Below, piece after piece: positions 6,335 to 15,235 of a stretch of 25,915 nt of DNA. A model generated the notes under the pieces. It did not search any database. It was not told the origin of the DNA and saw nothing but the letters and a program-made list of their open reading frames with translations. Position 1 is the first letter of the stretch; the number at the start of each line of letters is the position of its first letter. The position numbers were made by a program, and so were the translations under genes. This DNA comes from a virus: positions 1 to 25,915 of IMG/VR virus record IMGVR_UViG_3300033141_001232. One strand, given 5' to 3'.

Positions 6335-6607
6335 ATGGTAGTTGGAGTTTTAAAAGGTCAGAGAGATAAGTTTTATGGAATGTATAATGAAAGAAAAACA
6401 ATAGAACATAACATTAAAATCGTTATAAATGAAAAACAGTATACTGGATGGGCTGAAATCATGATTCATTCTGATAGAGTTTTTCTAGGGGATGTTTTTG
6501 ATTCCGATAATAAAATCGTCAATGTTAGTTATGGGACAAAATCACAGATTGAAAATTTGCTCCCAAGTGCTTTAAAATCATTTATATCAAAAATAGAGAC
6601 TATATAA
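6335..6607 (+). CDS. Hypothetical protein (90 aa)
   Basis: The ATG at 6335 has an AAAGGA ribosome site, and the gene is the first behind the promoter at 6298-6303. The predicted product has a beta-rich centre (KIVINEKQYTGWAEIMIH, then DRVFLGDVFD) and a helical C-terminus (LPSALKSFISKIE). No signal peptide, cysteine motif or membrane segment is seen. I do not recognise the family. Confidence 0.6.
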   Translation: MVVGVLKGQRDKFYGMYNERKTIEHNIKIVINEKQYTGWAEIMIHSDRVFLGDVFDSDNKIVNVSYGTKSQIENLLPSALKSFISKIETI

Positions 6608-6632
6608 AAAGAAAAGGTTTTAAGGAGTCATT

Positions 6633-6782
6633 ATGTCTGGATACGCTGAAATGAAATATTTAAATAGTTTGGTTCGTTACTCATTGGGTATTTCGATAAA
6701 AGATGCAAGTAAACTTCTTTTAGTTAGACAATCAAATATTACTGATAGGAGGTTAAAAGAATGTCTAAAAAACGTAAAATAG
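6633..6782 (+). CDS. Small possible helix-turn-helix protein (49 aa)
   Basis: A strong AAGGAG lies 5-6 bases before the ATG at 6633. The 49-aa product (begins MSGYAEMKY) has two helices separated by a turn, LGISIKDASKLLLV then SNITDRRLKECL. This is compatible with a helix-turn-helix but too short to be sure. Its last 22 bases overlap the next gene, whose AGGAGG lies inside this ORF, so the two are probably co-translated. Confidence 0.5.
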   Translation: MSGYAEMKYLNSLVRYSLGISIKDASKLLLVRQSNITDRRLKECLKNVK

Positions 6783-7240
6783 CATTGATAAATATTTCTC
6801 ATATTACTAAACATGAATCTGAGTATCTTGTTGCAAATCGTATAATTAATATTCTTAGAAAAAATATTGATACTGAATCGAAATATTGCATATCTAGAAA
6901 CACTGGTAATAGTGGTAAATTTTATTATACTAATATCAAATCTATTTTTATGGATATTAAAGAATCTATTGTAATGATGGAGAAATTGAGAGATAATCCA
7001 AAATGTAGACTTAGAAAATTTGACTATCAGAATTATGTAGACATTCTTCATAAAGTTTTAAATGATAGATTAGAATATGGTGATTCTATTCCGGATACTA
7101 CTGATGTTTGGAGTGATTTATATCATGCCCCGATTGTGCGTAAAAGTAGAAATGATAGAGTTAAAAAAGTCGCTTTGAAAAAAGCTAAACAGTTAGAATT
7201 TCTTTTAAGATTTTCTAAATCAAAAGTTATATGGAGTTAG
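6761..7240 (+). CDS. Hypothetical basic protein (159 aa)
   Basis: The ATG at 6761 is preceded by AGGAGG, the best ribosome site in the left arm. The product is lysine and arginine rich at both ends (begins MSKKRKIALINI; NDRVKKVALKKAKQ near the C-terminus), soluble and mostly helical. It may bind nucleic acid, by charge alone. No recognised domain. It lies 3 bases before the next ORF. Confidence 0.65.
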   Translation: MSKKRKIALINISHITKHESEYLVANRIINILRKNIDTESKYCISRNTGNSGKFYYTNIKSIFMDIKESIVMMEKLRDNPKCRLRKFDYQNYVDILHKVLNDRLEYGDSIPDTTDVWSDLYHAPIVRKSRNDRVKKVALKKAKQLEFLLRFSKSKVIWS

Positions 7241-7243
7241 ATT

Positions 7244-7621
7244 ATGGAAATTGAAATTAAGAGTGAATGGATACATAAAGATGGTGGTGTTTGCACTATA
7301 TCGGATATAGCATTGAGTCTTCATAAAGAACCTATTATCTTTTATAAAAATAATGATGATAGAGAATTTTGCAGGACTAAATCTCATTTTTTAGAGAGTT
7401 TTAAAATTAAAGAGCCTTTTACTATTACAGAGCAAACAAAGATTAGATGGTATGAAAATGAATGTAATTTTCCTGCATTGGTTGTTGATAAAGATGGTTC
7501 TTTTATAGTGGTTACAAGATATGATGATCCATATCTTTTCAATGATTCTAATAAATATTATTCAATTGAGGATATCAGACTTGCAACTAAAAATGAATAT
7601 GATAATTTATTTTATTTTTAA
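7244..7621 (+). CDS. DUF1653-like phage protein (125 aa), weak match
   Basis: The N-terminal half, with WIHKDGGVCTISDIAL, then EPIIFYKNN and a later FCRTKSHFLESF, follows the pattern of DUF1653-type small phage proteins (aromatic, H-x-x-GG, a central YxN, then a C-terminal F). The C-terminal half repeats a W, P, VVDKDG pattern and ends with an RLATKNEYDNL helix. Its function is unknown. It is the last gene of the left arm. Its TAA at 7619-7621 overlaps the stop of the convergent right-arm gene in the four bases TTAA. Confidence 0.55.
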   Translation: MEIEIKSEWIHKDGGVCTISDIALSLHKEPIIFYKNNDDREFCRTKSHFLESFKIKEPFTITEQTKIRWYENECNFPALVVDKDGSFIVVTRYDDPYLFNDSNKYYSIEDIRLATKNEYDNLFYF

Positions 7622-9099
7622 AACATTTCAGTCCAGTTTACCGACCATGCTATATTTGTAGTTCCCACTGATATATTTGCAGCTATTATATATATATTAT
7701 CTGGATCAAGAAAAAGACCTAGAGCTTCGGCATCTATGTCTGTGGGAGTATAATTTATTTTACTTCCGCTTGTAGTAGGAAAACTATACAATGTAAGTCC
7801 TGCTTGTCCTCCAGTAAATCCAACTAAATCTGTTGATATTTCCATTACACTATTTTGGCTATCTATGTCTGTGAAATTATAATCCGTTCCCTCAACTCCA
7901 TCAATAGTAGCATTTGCTATAAATTGAACAGTAACTAATCCCTCTCCATTAAATGCTAGTGCATTAAATAACAACAGTTTGGCTCTAATTTTATTTAAAA
8001 AACCTTGAAAATTAGTTTTATTTCTAAATGCTGCAATTGGTGTCATTGCTGTTGGTATATCAGCTTTTATTGCTGAACCAGGAACTAATGGATAATGAAA
8101 AGGTCTATTGCCACAATCAACACAAAAACCAAATGAGCCACCCTGCCAACTTCCAGTTCTTATTTGTACATCTGTATTATTGCCTTCATTTTCTACACTC
8201 ATTTTTATAGGCAGATAAGGCAATTGTATATGTGTTTGTGCTATCTTGCCTTGTAGTCGTATAGTATGTATAGGTACGAATGCATTTTTATCTTTAGGCA
8301 TAATCTCAAATGATACTGGAGCTATTCCTAAATATCCATATACAATTCTAAATAAATTAATTTTTGTAAAATCTATATCTGCAATATTTATACTTCCATT
8401 TAATTCAGTAATATGAGTATGCACTCCTTTTCTCATTCTAGTTACGCTAAATATACCGTTTTCAAATCCAAAAGCAAATCCGTCTATACCATCTGCCACG
8501 CCTATCCATTGATGAGTATTATCAGCTAATGGATTTGTAAAAACGGCTGTAAATTGTGCCATTGCTGTATGTCCTGGTCTATATCTTATTGAATTAAAAG
8601 ATTCTATTTCTGCACTACCATCTATATCTATTCCAGTAGATGCTGTTAATAAATTATCATTTTGAATTGTTACAGTTCCAGTGCCTATAATATTTTCATT
8701 TTTTAAATCTCTATTGCTTTTACCATAGCTAAATTGAGCCAATATATCATTTTTTATATCAGTTGCCCATTGCTCACCAAATACACCTATAGAGTTGCTT
8801 CTACCTGCTGCATCTGTAATTGTGGATATTGTTTTGTTTATAATACTTCTTTTTCTAACTTTAGATTTATTATCTATAAATATCCAAAGTCTATCAGTTC
8901 CATTTCCTATAAAATCTCTTGGAGTATTCTTTAAAAAATACATACTATTTGTTTCTTTTGGATCAGTTGGAGGCTCTAATGGTGATTCAATAAATGATAC
9001 ATCATTTTTTAAACTTTCTATTTCGCATTGTTCAAATTCAGTACAAGCTAAAACCCATTCTTTTGTTTCGGATTCTGTTGTTATGTTTTTGGTTGCCAT
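7618..9099 (-). CDS. Phage virion structural / adhesion protein (493 aa)
   Basis: The central part carries a set of strings I associate with large structural proteins of several tailed-phage groups: RYRPGHTAMAQFTAVF, then THQWIGVADGIDGFAFGF, then FRIVYGYLGIAPVSFEIM. The region reads as a beta-sandwich like those of fibres and neck or head decorations. The N-terminus is polar with several Glu/Asp-rich stretches and no signal peptide. As the last gene of the late operon, 2 bases after a possible morphogenesis gene, it may be a receptor-binding or decoration protein. Placing it in this structural family is reasonable; the location in the virion is unknown. Confidence 0.55.
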   Translation of the reverse strand: MATKNITTESETKEWVLACTEFEQCEIESLKNDVSFIESPLEPPTDPKETNSMYFLKNTPRDFIGNGTDRLWIFIDNKSKVRKRSIINKTISTITDAAGRSNSIGVFGEQWATDIKNDILAQFSYGKSNRDLKNENIIGTGTVTIQNDNLLTASTGIDIDGSAEIESFNSIRYRPGHTAMAQFTAVFTNPLADNTHQWIGVADGIDGFAFGFENGIFSVTRMRKGVHTHITELNGSINIADIDFTKINLFRIVYGYLGIAPVSFEIMPKDKNAFVPIHTIRLQGKIAQTHIQLPYLPIKMSVENEGNNTDVQIRTGSWQGGSFGFCVDCGNRPFHYPLVPGSAIKADIPTAMTPIAAFRNKTNFQGFLNKIRAKLLLFNALAFNGEGLVTVQFIANATIDGVEGTDYNFTDIDSQNSVMEISTDLVGFTGGQAGLTLYSFPTTSGSKINYTPTDIDAEALGLFLDPDNIYIIAANISVGTTNIAWSVNWTEMF

Positions 9100-9101
9100 G
9101 A

Positions 9102-9734
9102 TTAACCTTTTAATATTTTGAGATAGTTTTTTTCTATATTTCTTTCAAGTTTTATATTGTATGTTCTCTCAATTGTTTTTTGAAATTTGAATAATTTTTT
9201 ATCATGAGTTGCTTTATCTACAAAAGAATATAATAATCTTAAATCCCCCCCGCCTGTTCTAATAAAAACACCTCTTTTTAATATAAACGGTTTCACACCT
9301 TTAATTTTATATATCGTTTCGCCTTTTTTTCGTGGTGCTTTATTCATGATTGTCTGTATTGATAATGATTTTGGTATTTTTTTATCCCTTGGAACTCCGG
9401 CATATTGAGCAAAGTTTTTTCTAATTGGTATCGCTAGTGTTTTGCCTTTTGGTAATTCTATACCTCCGAATTGTTGTAATCCCATTTGTTCTTTAAAGTG
9501 ATATAATTCTATTGTAAGATTATTTTTAGAAGATTTATTTATTCTTATCGACCTATCACTTCCAAAAACTTTATTTCTAATCTCCATATTTTTATGCATA
9601 TCTCTTGATAAATCTTTTCTAGCATTATTAAAAGCTATATCGTTTAATGATTTTGATATTATAAATCTTGTGCTACTTGCTGCTTTATTAAATGTATCAA
9701 ATTGTTTAGTTACGTCAAATTTTATAACATCCAT
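9102..9734 (-). CDS. Possible virion morphogenesis protein (210 aa)
   Basis: The ATG at 9734 shares one base with the lysozyme stop (TAATG). The protein is very basic, with a helical N-terminal half (FNNARKDLSRDMHKNMEIRN). A middle stretch reads MGLQQFGGIELPKGKTLAIP, then a glycine-rich FIRTGGGDLRLLYSF. The QFGG, AIP and FxRxGG pattern is like that of small head-tail completion or minor tail proteins, for example the HK97 gp10 or DUF6441 type, but the match is loose. Its place between lysozyme and a structural gene is unusual for such a protein. Confidence 0.4.
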   Translation of the reverse strand: MDVIKFDVTKQFDTFNKAASSTRFIISKSLNDIAFNNARKDLSRDMHKNMEIRNKVFGSDRSIRINKSSKNNLTIELYHFKEQMGLQQFGGIELPKGKTLAIPIRKNFAQYAGVPRDKKIPKSLSIQTIMNKAPRKKGETIYKIKGVKPFILKRGVFIRTGGGDLRLLYSFVDKATHDKKLFKFQKTIERTYNIKLERNIEKNYLKILKG

Positions 9735-10270
9735 TACACTATATATCTCGTTTCTGTTAAACCAATTTCTATAGCTTCATCTATTGTATCTATAATATTA
9801 AAATATTTCCCAATCTTAGCTATTCTACTATCCAATTCATGCTGTTTTCTTCTAGCTTCAAGTAAAACTTTTTTAGGCTCTGTTTCTAAAAATACTTTTT
9901 TCCAATTTTTACAACTTCCAGTATTATAAACAATATCACATAGAATAAACTTATGATATTGTGGTAATTCTTTATAAGATATTTTTAATTCATCGCATCT
10001 ATCTTTTGCTTTGTCTTCACATCTTATCCAAAAGTCATTAAACAATATAGAAGCTGTTGATTGTGTAATTTCTTCTTTTTTATTATAAACATTGTCAAAA
10101 TCTTCTGAAATATTCAACCTGATCCATATATTTCTAGCTACTGAACTATCCATATTGAAACCATAGCCAATAGTGATTTTTTTTGCAGTACAAAGATATG
10201 AAGTTGTTTCATGTCCCTCCAATATGTCCATTAATTCTAATGTTTCATATTCCGCACTATTGGTTTTCAT
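9734..10270 (-). CDS. Endolysin, T4-lysozyme-like muramidase
   Basis: 178 aa. The catalytic triad of T4-type lysozymes has spacing E-8-D/C-5-T. Here it is Glu18, Cys27 and Thr33 in LEGHETTSYLCTAKKITIGYGF, the cysteine variant of the middle position. The TIGYGFN string and the later FILCDIVYNTGSCKNWKK helix region also fit the family. There is no N-terminal signal or SAR segment, so the enzyme probably stays in the cytoplasm until the holin opens the membrane. It cuts the beta-1,4 bond between MurNAc and GlcNAc. The start overlaps the holin stop by one base, giving a holin-endolysin pair. Confidence 0.85.
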   Translation of the reverse strand: MKTNSAEYETLELMDILEGHETTSYLCTAKKITIGYGFNMDSSVARNIWIRLNISEDFDNVYNKKEEITQSTASILFNDFWIRCEDKAKDRCDELKISYKELPQYHKFILCDIVYNTGSCKNWKKVFLETEPKKVLLEARRKQHELDSRIAKIGKYFNIIDTIDEAIEIGLTETRYIV

Positions 10271-10632
10271 TACTTTCCCTTATGTGAGTTTAAACCATTG
10301 ACACCAAAAGATGCACCGACTATTGCAGTAAACATGCTCGTTATTGGAATAAACAAATCTGTTAAACTATCAATAGCTTCTTTTATTTGTTCTGTATTGC
10401 CTATGCTGAATGACTGGCAAAGAACCAATAGCATAGTGATAAATAAATACACCATATATGCAGAAGATACTTTTTGACTGATATCTCGCCTCATTAATCC
10501 ATTAGGGTCTAGTGTTTTAACCATGAGAGCCTTAGATTCAGCAGATTCCATATCTGTTTCAATAAACTCAGTAGCTATATTTTCTATAGATTTTACTACT
10601 CCACCGCCTAATATATTTGATAACCAATTCAT
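10270..10632 (-). CDS. Holin, GTA-type 3TM-like family
   Basis: 120 aa. The N-terminus NWLSNILGGGVVKSIENIATEF matches the amphipathic opening of the GTA_holin_3TM family. Two hydrophobic segments follow: MVYLFITMLLVLCQSF at about 59-74 and the LFIPITSMFTAIVGASFGVNG region at about 92-112. The NG-L end is typical. It should form membrane lesions that release the lysozyme encoded immediately downstream. The position directly before a T4-type lysozyme supports this. Confidence 0.72.
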   Translation of the reverse strand: MNWLSNILGGGVVKSIENIATEFIETDMESAESKALMVKTLDPNGLMRRDISQKVSSAYMVYLFITMLLVLCQSFSIGNTEQIKEAIDSLTDLFIPITSMFTAIVGASFGVNGLNSHKGK

Positions 10633-10642
10633 TATTTACCCT

Positions 10643-10945
10643 TTATCTCTTTTGAATATCTATGCCGAGAGTCGTTTCTATTTTCTGCATTCGCTTATCT
10701 GAAGTGTGCGTAAAGTCATTTAACCATATTCCAAAACTAAGAGCTACCCCTATAATAGATAATAATATAGCTATGGATTCTCTACGTCTATCTCGTTTAT
10801 CATCCCTACGTTCTATTCTTTTAGTTTTTTCCATTTCATCATGTTTATCCATACGCTCTAGTATTCTTTCCATAACACCATTTACCTTGACCTTTTCAAG
10901 TTTTAATTCATTACACGCACTACACTCTTCACAATTACCTGGCAT
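10643..10945 (-). CDS. Small single-pass membrane protein of the lysis cassette (100 aa)
   Basis: The N-terminus has CEECSAC (Cys5, Cys8, Cys11), a C-x2-C-x2-C run. A long highly charged helix (MERILERMDKHDEMEKTKRIERR and following, about 26-54) comes next, then one membrane segment (SIAILLSIIGVALSFGIWL, about 56-74) and a short C-terminal tail. The layout resembles accessory proteins next to phage holins. It could be an antiholin, a holin partner or a structural membrane protein. It starts the lysis cassette, 10 bases upstream of the holin, behind an AGGATAAAG ribosome site. Confidence 0.6.
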   Translation of the reverse strand: MPGNCEECSACNELKLEKVKVNGVMERILERMDKHDEMEKTKRIERRDDKRDRRRESIAILLSIIGVALSFGIWLNDFTHTSDKRMQKIETTLGIDIQKR

Positions 10946-10972
10946 TCTTTATCCTAATTAAAATTTTTCATA

Positions 10973-13570
10973 CTATACTGCTGTCACTATTATTCCATTT
11001 ACAACAGTGACAGTTTCACCACTTTGTGCAGTAAAAGAACCTGTAAATCTATCTGAATAATCAATAATATCTTTATTATTTATAAGCACATTTCCTACTT
11101 CTAGTTGCATAGCAGTTGAAGCAATTGATCCTTGCGCTCCTATCCTAAATTCAGTTGGTGTTGCTGTGTTTGTATTATCAAAAATATCTGATGATACAAG
11201 CTTATCGTTTAATTCAAATGCTACTGCACCCTCTGAATCTCCAACTTGCTTCTTTACATTAAATATTACATGATTTAATTTATTTGGTTGCAATGAGCCA
11301 CTCCCTTCAAAAAGAGTATTTCCACCCAATCCATCGTATGCTCTTATTCTTAATTTTGCACTTTCTGGCTTCAATACCATCTCGCATGTATATCTATCTG
11401 CCATATTAAATAAAATAATTGTAGTTGTTGATGGCACTAGATTTGTAGTTTGATCCATCCAGAAATCAAATTCTATTTTAAAAGAATCATCAAAAGCTAA
11501 TGTTTTTTTAATATAAGATGTAGTATTTGTATCAGGGTTAAACAATACAGAATTTTCGCCCACATCCCATGATGATGTTTGCACCATTGGATCTACTGTC
11601 GATGTACCATCTATTGTCCATGCTGCTAAATTTGTAAAAATTTCATTTATCAACACTAGTCCATCTAATATAATATCTGTTCTCGATCCCCATTTTCTAT
11701 CAAAAATACTATATAAAGCTTCTCTATTATTTATTGCAACATTATTACTTTCAAGAAATGCCGTACCACTTGGAATAATTTTGCCACCTTTCGCCCAACT
11801 AGCCCAATGGGTAGCCAGAACATTACGAGTTACTAAAGTTGTGGGATGAACATCATCTGGAAAATAGAATAGTTGGTCTTGTTCTGTTACTTCCATTGAA
11901 TGAGCAACGTCGAATGCTGAAAACCCTCTTTCATCTGCATAATCTCTTATATCTGCAAAGTTTGACCAGATAGTAGGTGTTTTAGTATCATTTGTATATA
12001 AACTTGGCGCACCGGCAAAAACAATATCAGGTATATTCCCAGATGTATTAAAGCTTTGATTTACTATAAATTTTTCAAGAAATAAAAATGCACCATACAG
12101 TGTATATTTATCAACTATTTGTATTCCTCCACCTGTAAATGTACCAATACTCAATGAAGTATCTATATTAATAGTAACTGTTGTTGCAGTAGTTGATTGA
12201 ACCCTTGCCGCTAATGAAAATAGCTCTTTAATTCCCTGTATTGTTCCTACAATTGAATCTCCGACTGAAATAGCACTCGAATCATCTAATGTTAATATTG
12301 TTGTTGCTCCAAATGTCACACCAGTTACTATATAACTTGTACTGTCTAATATTCCTTTATCTCTAGCTCTATCATTGTGATTATGATCCAAAATAACAAT
12401 ATCAATTTGTTCATCTTCTGCGATTGTACCGATTCTATAGTCGCATGTCATTTGAGAAGCTTTCGTTACCGGGTGGAAATTATCATTATATGCTGAACTA
12501 GCACCATACAATGCCTCTCCTGCTGCTCTATCGTCCTCAGTCATAGATAATGATATTATTGTGTCAATTTCAAAAGCATCGCCATCAATGTTATAATTAG
12601 CGTGAGAACCCGACCATGCCATATTAATAACTTTACACCCTAAATATTCACCAAATAAAGTTGGATAACTATCTGTATTTTCACCTTGATGCGGGATAGA
12701 TGTTCCTAGCCACAATACAGTTTTACCTTCCCATTCTAAAATCTGAGACTTTCTTCTATTAGCAACTAAAGAAAAATCATCGAGTGTTGTAGTTGGTTTA
12801 ATCGGGTGAGTAGTATCTCCTGGTAAAACATTTTTAACGATAAGAGAGCCATTAAAATAGTTATTTGTCAATGATGAATCAATAAGAGTTGTAATGTAAG
12901 TGCCACCACCTAAATCTATATCTTCACCACTAAATGCTGTTTCAATTTTAGTGATAGCAACTGTATCATCAGTGACACCATCGCCAGTTGCTCCAGACCA
13001 TTTCGCATTAATTGCTCCGATATATTGCCTCTCCCATCCAATAAATATAGTTACTTCATTATTAATTGCAGATTTACTTTCATCATATACTAATATCCCA
13101 CTTCCACCATCATTAGATGACGTGTGTCCAGTTGCGTACACTGATATCCCATCAATTTTTGGAAATGCCAATAATTCAGCTCTTGTTGAAACTGTATGAA
13201 TAATTTGTGAATCATTTGATAGTTTCCATTTTCCGGTAATACTTCCAACTGGGTTATCTCCAATAATTGCATTTGCTTGTGCTTCATAATATAATCCATC
13301 ACTACCTAATACTACATCGTTAACTGTCTGAGTTACAATACTAGAAGTATTATATGTAAATGTTGATTTATATCTTCCTTTCAATGCTTTTGTTAATTGT
13401 GATAAATCATCATCTACTAATGTATATCCTGCTTGTTCTACTAGATTAAATATATTCCAACTATTATCATTTATTACTTTTGCTTTATAAGTTGTTCCTG
13501 GGTCTAATTCTGTTTTATCTTTTGCTGTTCCATCGACATTACCGCCATCTGCTGTTTTAAATTTTTGCAT
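10973..13570 (-). CDS. Tailspike: pectate-lyase-like head, SGNH esterase, lectin-like end (865 aa)
   Basis: Residues 1-65 are a tail-fibre attachment region (SWNIFNLVEQAGYTLVDDD, SQLTKAL). About 75-115 is a small Y-x-A-x-G-x-NP-type binding module. About 191-206 holds the GDGVTDDTVAI signature of pectate-lyase-like beta-helix spikes. An SGNH/GDSL hydrolase follows: block I LGTSIP with Ser291, block II around Gly321, block III HNHND with Asn399, and block V DDVHP with Asp572 and His575. A beta-rich insert of roughly 90 residues splits blocks III and V. From about 640 the chain looks like a LamG/concanavalin-type lectin domain. It probably binds and deacylates surface polysaccharide. It lies 12 bases after gp48, the usual site for a fibre gene. 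Confidence 0.75.
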   Translation of the reverse strand: MQKFKTADGGNVDGTAKDKTELDPGTTYKAKVINDNSWNIFNLVEQAGYTLVDDDLSQLTKALKGRYKSTFTYNTSSIVTQTVNDVVLGSDGLYYEAQANAIIGDNPVGSITGKWKLSNDSQIIHTVSTRAELLAFPKIDGISVYATGHTSSNDGGSGILVYDESKSAINNEVTIFIGWERQYIGAINAKWSGATGDGVTDDTVAITKIETAFSGEDIDLGGGTYITTLIDSSLTNNYFNGSLIVKNVLPGDTTHPIKPTTTLDDFSLVANRRKSQILEWEGKTVLWLGTSIPHQGENTDSYPTLFGEYLGCKVINMAWSGSHANYNIDGDAFEIDTIISLSMTEDDRAAGEALYGASSAYNDNFHPVTKASQMTCDYRIGTIAEDEQIDIVILDHNHNDRARDKGILDSTSYIVTGVTFGATTILTLDDSSAISVGDSIVGTIQGIKELFSLAARVQSTTATTVTINIDTSLSIGTFTGGGIQIVDKYTLYGAFLFLEKFIVNQSFNTSGNIPDIVFAGAPSLYTNDTKTPTIWSNFADIRDYADERGFSAFDVAHSMEVTEQDQLFYFPDDVHPTTLVTRNVLATHWASWAKGGKIIPSGTAFLESNNVAINNREALYSIFDRKWGSRTDIILDGLVLINEIFTNLAAWTIDGTSTVDPMVQTSSWDVGENSVLFNPDTNTTSYIKKTLAFDDSFKIEFDFWMDQTTNLVPSTTTIILFNMADRYTCEMVLKPESAKLRIRAYDGLGGNTLFEGSGSLQPNKLNHVIFNVKKQVGDSEGAVAFELNDKLVSSDIFDNTNTATPTEFRIGAQGSIASTAMQLEVGNVLINNKDIIDYSDRFTGSFTAQSGETVTVVNGIIVTAV

Positions 13571-13582
13571 ATTTTTTCCTTT

Positions 13583-14116
13583 TTATTGACATACTAATGT
13601 ACCGCCAAATGTGCTTCCAAATGTGCTATCCCCAAATATAAATGGATCTTCAATTGCTGGTGAGTTAATATAAATAATCTGTAAATATGGAGGTTTAAAA
13701 TAATTTGCTAAAAATCTAATTTTATTAAAATATTCACAATCTATACTTGAAATAAATGTAATTTCTAAAATCATTATTTCTGCACTATCCCATGTTATTG
13801 GATGCCCTATATAAGTTGCAAAATCTTCTATAATATCTTTTAATCCTAAATCTTTATTTATATATTCAACTATTATTCTTTGAATTTCTGCATTAGTATA
13901 TAAGTCTGTATTTAATAAATAATCTCTACCATGCTCAATTGCTAATACTTCGCTGTTTATAATATTAAAATTAATATAAAATTCTTTTGCACTATCATAA
14001 GCTCTTAAAAATTCTATACTCATTCCAGTAATTAAATCAATGAAATTTGTTTGGAATATCCATATCTGACCTTTTGGAAAAAAAGATTTTAATATGTTCT
14101 CAAATTTTACTGCCAT
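13583..14116 (-). CDS. Mu gp48-like baseplate protein (DUF2313 / YmfQ type)
   Basis: 177 aa. The N-terminus ILKSFFPKGQIWIF followed by an acidic helical region fits the DUF2313 pattern, in which the opening reads LLPPGxAW. The first 10 bases overlap the baseplate J-like gene upstream, as gp47 and gp48 adjoin in Mu. The C-terminus is glycine and phenylalanine rich (FIFGDSTFGSTFGG), which may contact the fibre encoded next. The family helps attach fibres to the baseplate. The assignment rests on order plus the N-terminal pattern. Confidence 0.7.
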   Translation of the reverse strand: MAVKFENILKSFFPKGQIWIFQTNFIDLITGMSIEFLRAYDSAKEFYINFNIINSEVLAIEHGRDYLLNTDLYTNAEIQRIIVEYINKDLGLKDIIEDFATYIGHPITWDSAEIMILEITFISSIDCEYFNKIRFLANYFKPPYLQIIYINSPAIEDPFIFGDSTFGSTFGGTLVCQ

Positions 14117-15138
14117 GTAATCGTACCTAAATCTAAGATTTCATCATTACCTAAAACTATACTATCCAGTGGATCTGGACTAATTAATCTTGCTCCATTT
14201 GCTCCGATAAAATCTGATAGCCCTTGAAAATTAAATCTAGTATTTGGCTCTTGATTTAAATACATATAATCAATAATTAATTGCTCTACAATAGCTTGAT
14301 TTGTTGCATCGTTTATTGCTAATTGAATTGTATAATTTTGATTTATTATCGTTGGAATGAAATATTCTGCAATTACATATACGGGTACAGCATTATTATC
14401 TATAAAATATTGTTCTACTTCGTCAATATCTGATTGAATTGGTACACCATCATTGCTAAAAGTCAATATAGTTATTCCGAATGTTCCAACTCCATTTTTC
14501 AATTGAGATATAAAAGATGCTTTCACGTTTGATACTTCATTTGCTAATGATTTATAATAATTAACATTATCCACATTTGAAGTAGTTGCAAATTTTTGTT
14601 TCGTTCTTGTTCTAACACTCTCAACTATCTCTTGGTCTATTGCACCACTAAATCCTAATACTGATATAGCATTGTTATCAACACCAACAATAGGCGATGA
14701 TAAAACTAATGTAATATTTGCTAATGTATTGTTTAAACTCCCTTCACCTATTGATTCACAATTGATATCAATTGTTCCTACTGTGATTGTTCCATCTGCC
14801 AATGTGATATATTCCAACTCATTATAAATAAGAATTGTTCCCGTTGGTATAATTGTAGTATCTACTCCAGTAAAAGTTACTACACCAGATGATACTGTTG
14901 GCTCTTTTCTGATTATATTCTTTAGTGGTGCGAAATAATTTAAAACTCTACTTTCAGTACAAGTTGTTAAAAAACTATCATTTACAATTCTATCAAAATG
15001 TATATATACCAATTGAAATGTTGCTGCCAAAGTATTTGATAATTGCTCGAAAAATGATTTTTTTAATGGTGTGATAGCGTTTTGGAAAGATGATATAAAG
15101 TCGTTATAGATTCTATCTTTTAACTCTCGTATTGTCAT
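14107..15138 (-). CDS. Baseplate J-like protein (Mu gp47 family)
   Basis: 343 aa. The N-terminal helical stretch, the IPTGTILIYNELEYIT strand region (about 97-112), the IGEGSLNNTLANI loop (about 129-141), the central ESVRTRTKQKFATTSN and the NEVSNVKASFISQ region are all hallmarks of Baseplate_J. It should form the wedge connecting baseplate hub and tail fibres. In Mu it directly follows gp46; here four genes and a promoter intervene. It starts about 50 bases downstream of that promoter. Confidence 0.88.
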   Translation of the reverse strand: MTIRELKDRIYNDFISSFQNAITPLKKSFFEQLSNTLAATFQLVYIHFDRIVNDSFLTTCTESRVLNYFAPLKNIIRKEPTVSSGVVTFTGVDTTIIPTGTILIYNELEYITLADGTITVGTIDINCESIGEGSLNNTLANITLVLSSPIVGVDNNAISVLGFSGAIDQEIVESVRTRTKQKFATTSNVDNVNYYKSLANEVSNVKASFISQLKNGVGTFGITILTFSNDGVPIQSDIDEVEQYFIDNNAVPVYVIAEYFIPTIINQNYTIQLAINDATNQAIVEQLIIDYMYLNQEPNTRFNFQGLSDFIGANGARLISPDPLDSIVLGNDEILDLGTITWQ

Positions 15139-15188
15139 TTTGTAATTCCGTTGTTAAAGTAGAGTAAATTTTCATACTCATTTTTGAT

Positions 15189-15194
15189 ATTATA
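15189..15194 (-). promoter_or_regulatory. Promoter for the gp47-gp48-spike segment
   Basis: On the minus strand a perfect TATAAT (15194 to 15189) is preceded by TTTTTTTGG. Campylobacterota sigma-70 promoters use T-rich upstream signals and a strong -10 with little -35. It lies in a 97-base gap, the longest inside the late operon, and points at the gp47 gene 51 bases away. No clear terminator is seen on the upstream side of the gap. Confidence 0.5.
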
Positions 15195-15235
15195 CCAAAA
15201 AAATATAATTAATATCTTTTTAATATATTTATTCA

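Noticed and set aside
6677-7051. 124-codon open frame on the minus strand
   Set aside because: It lies opposite the well-supported 159-aa + strand gene with its AGGAGG site, and its product is a low-complexity Phe/Ile/Ser mix typical of an antisense shadow.
10662-10961. 99-codon plus-strand open frame opposite the lysis membrane protein
   Set aside because: Its serine/leucine-rich text mirrors the charged helix of the minus-strand gene, which has correct context in the lysis cassette.
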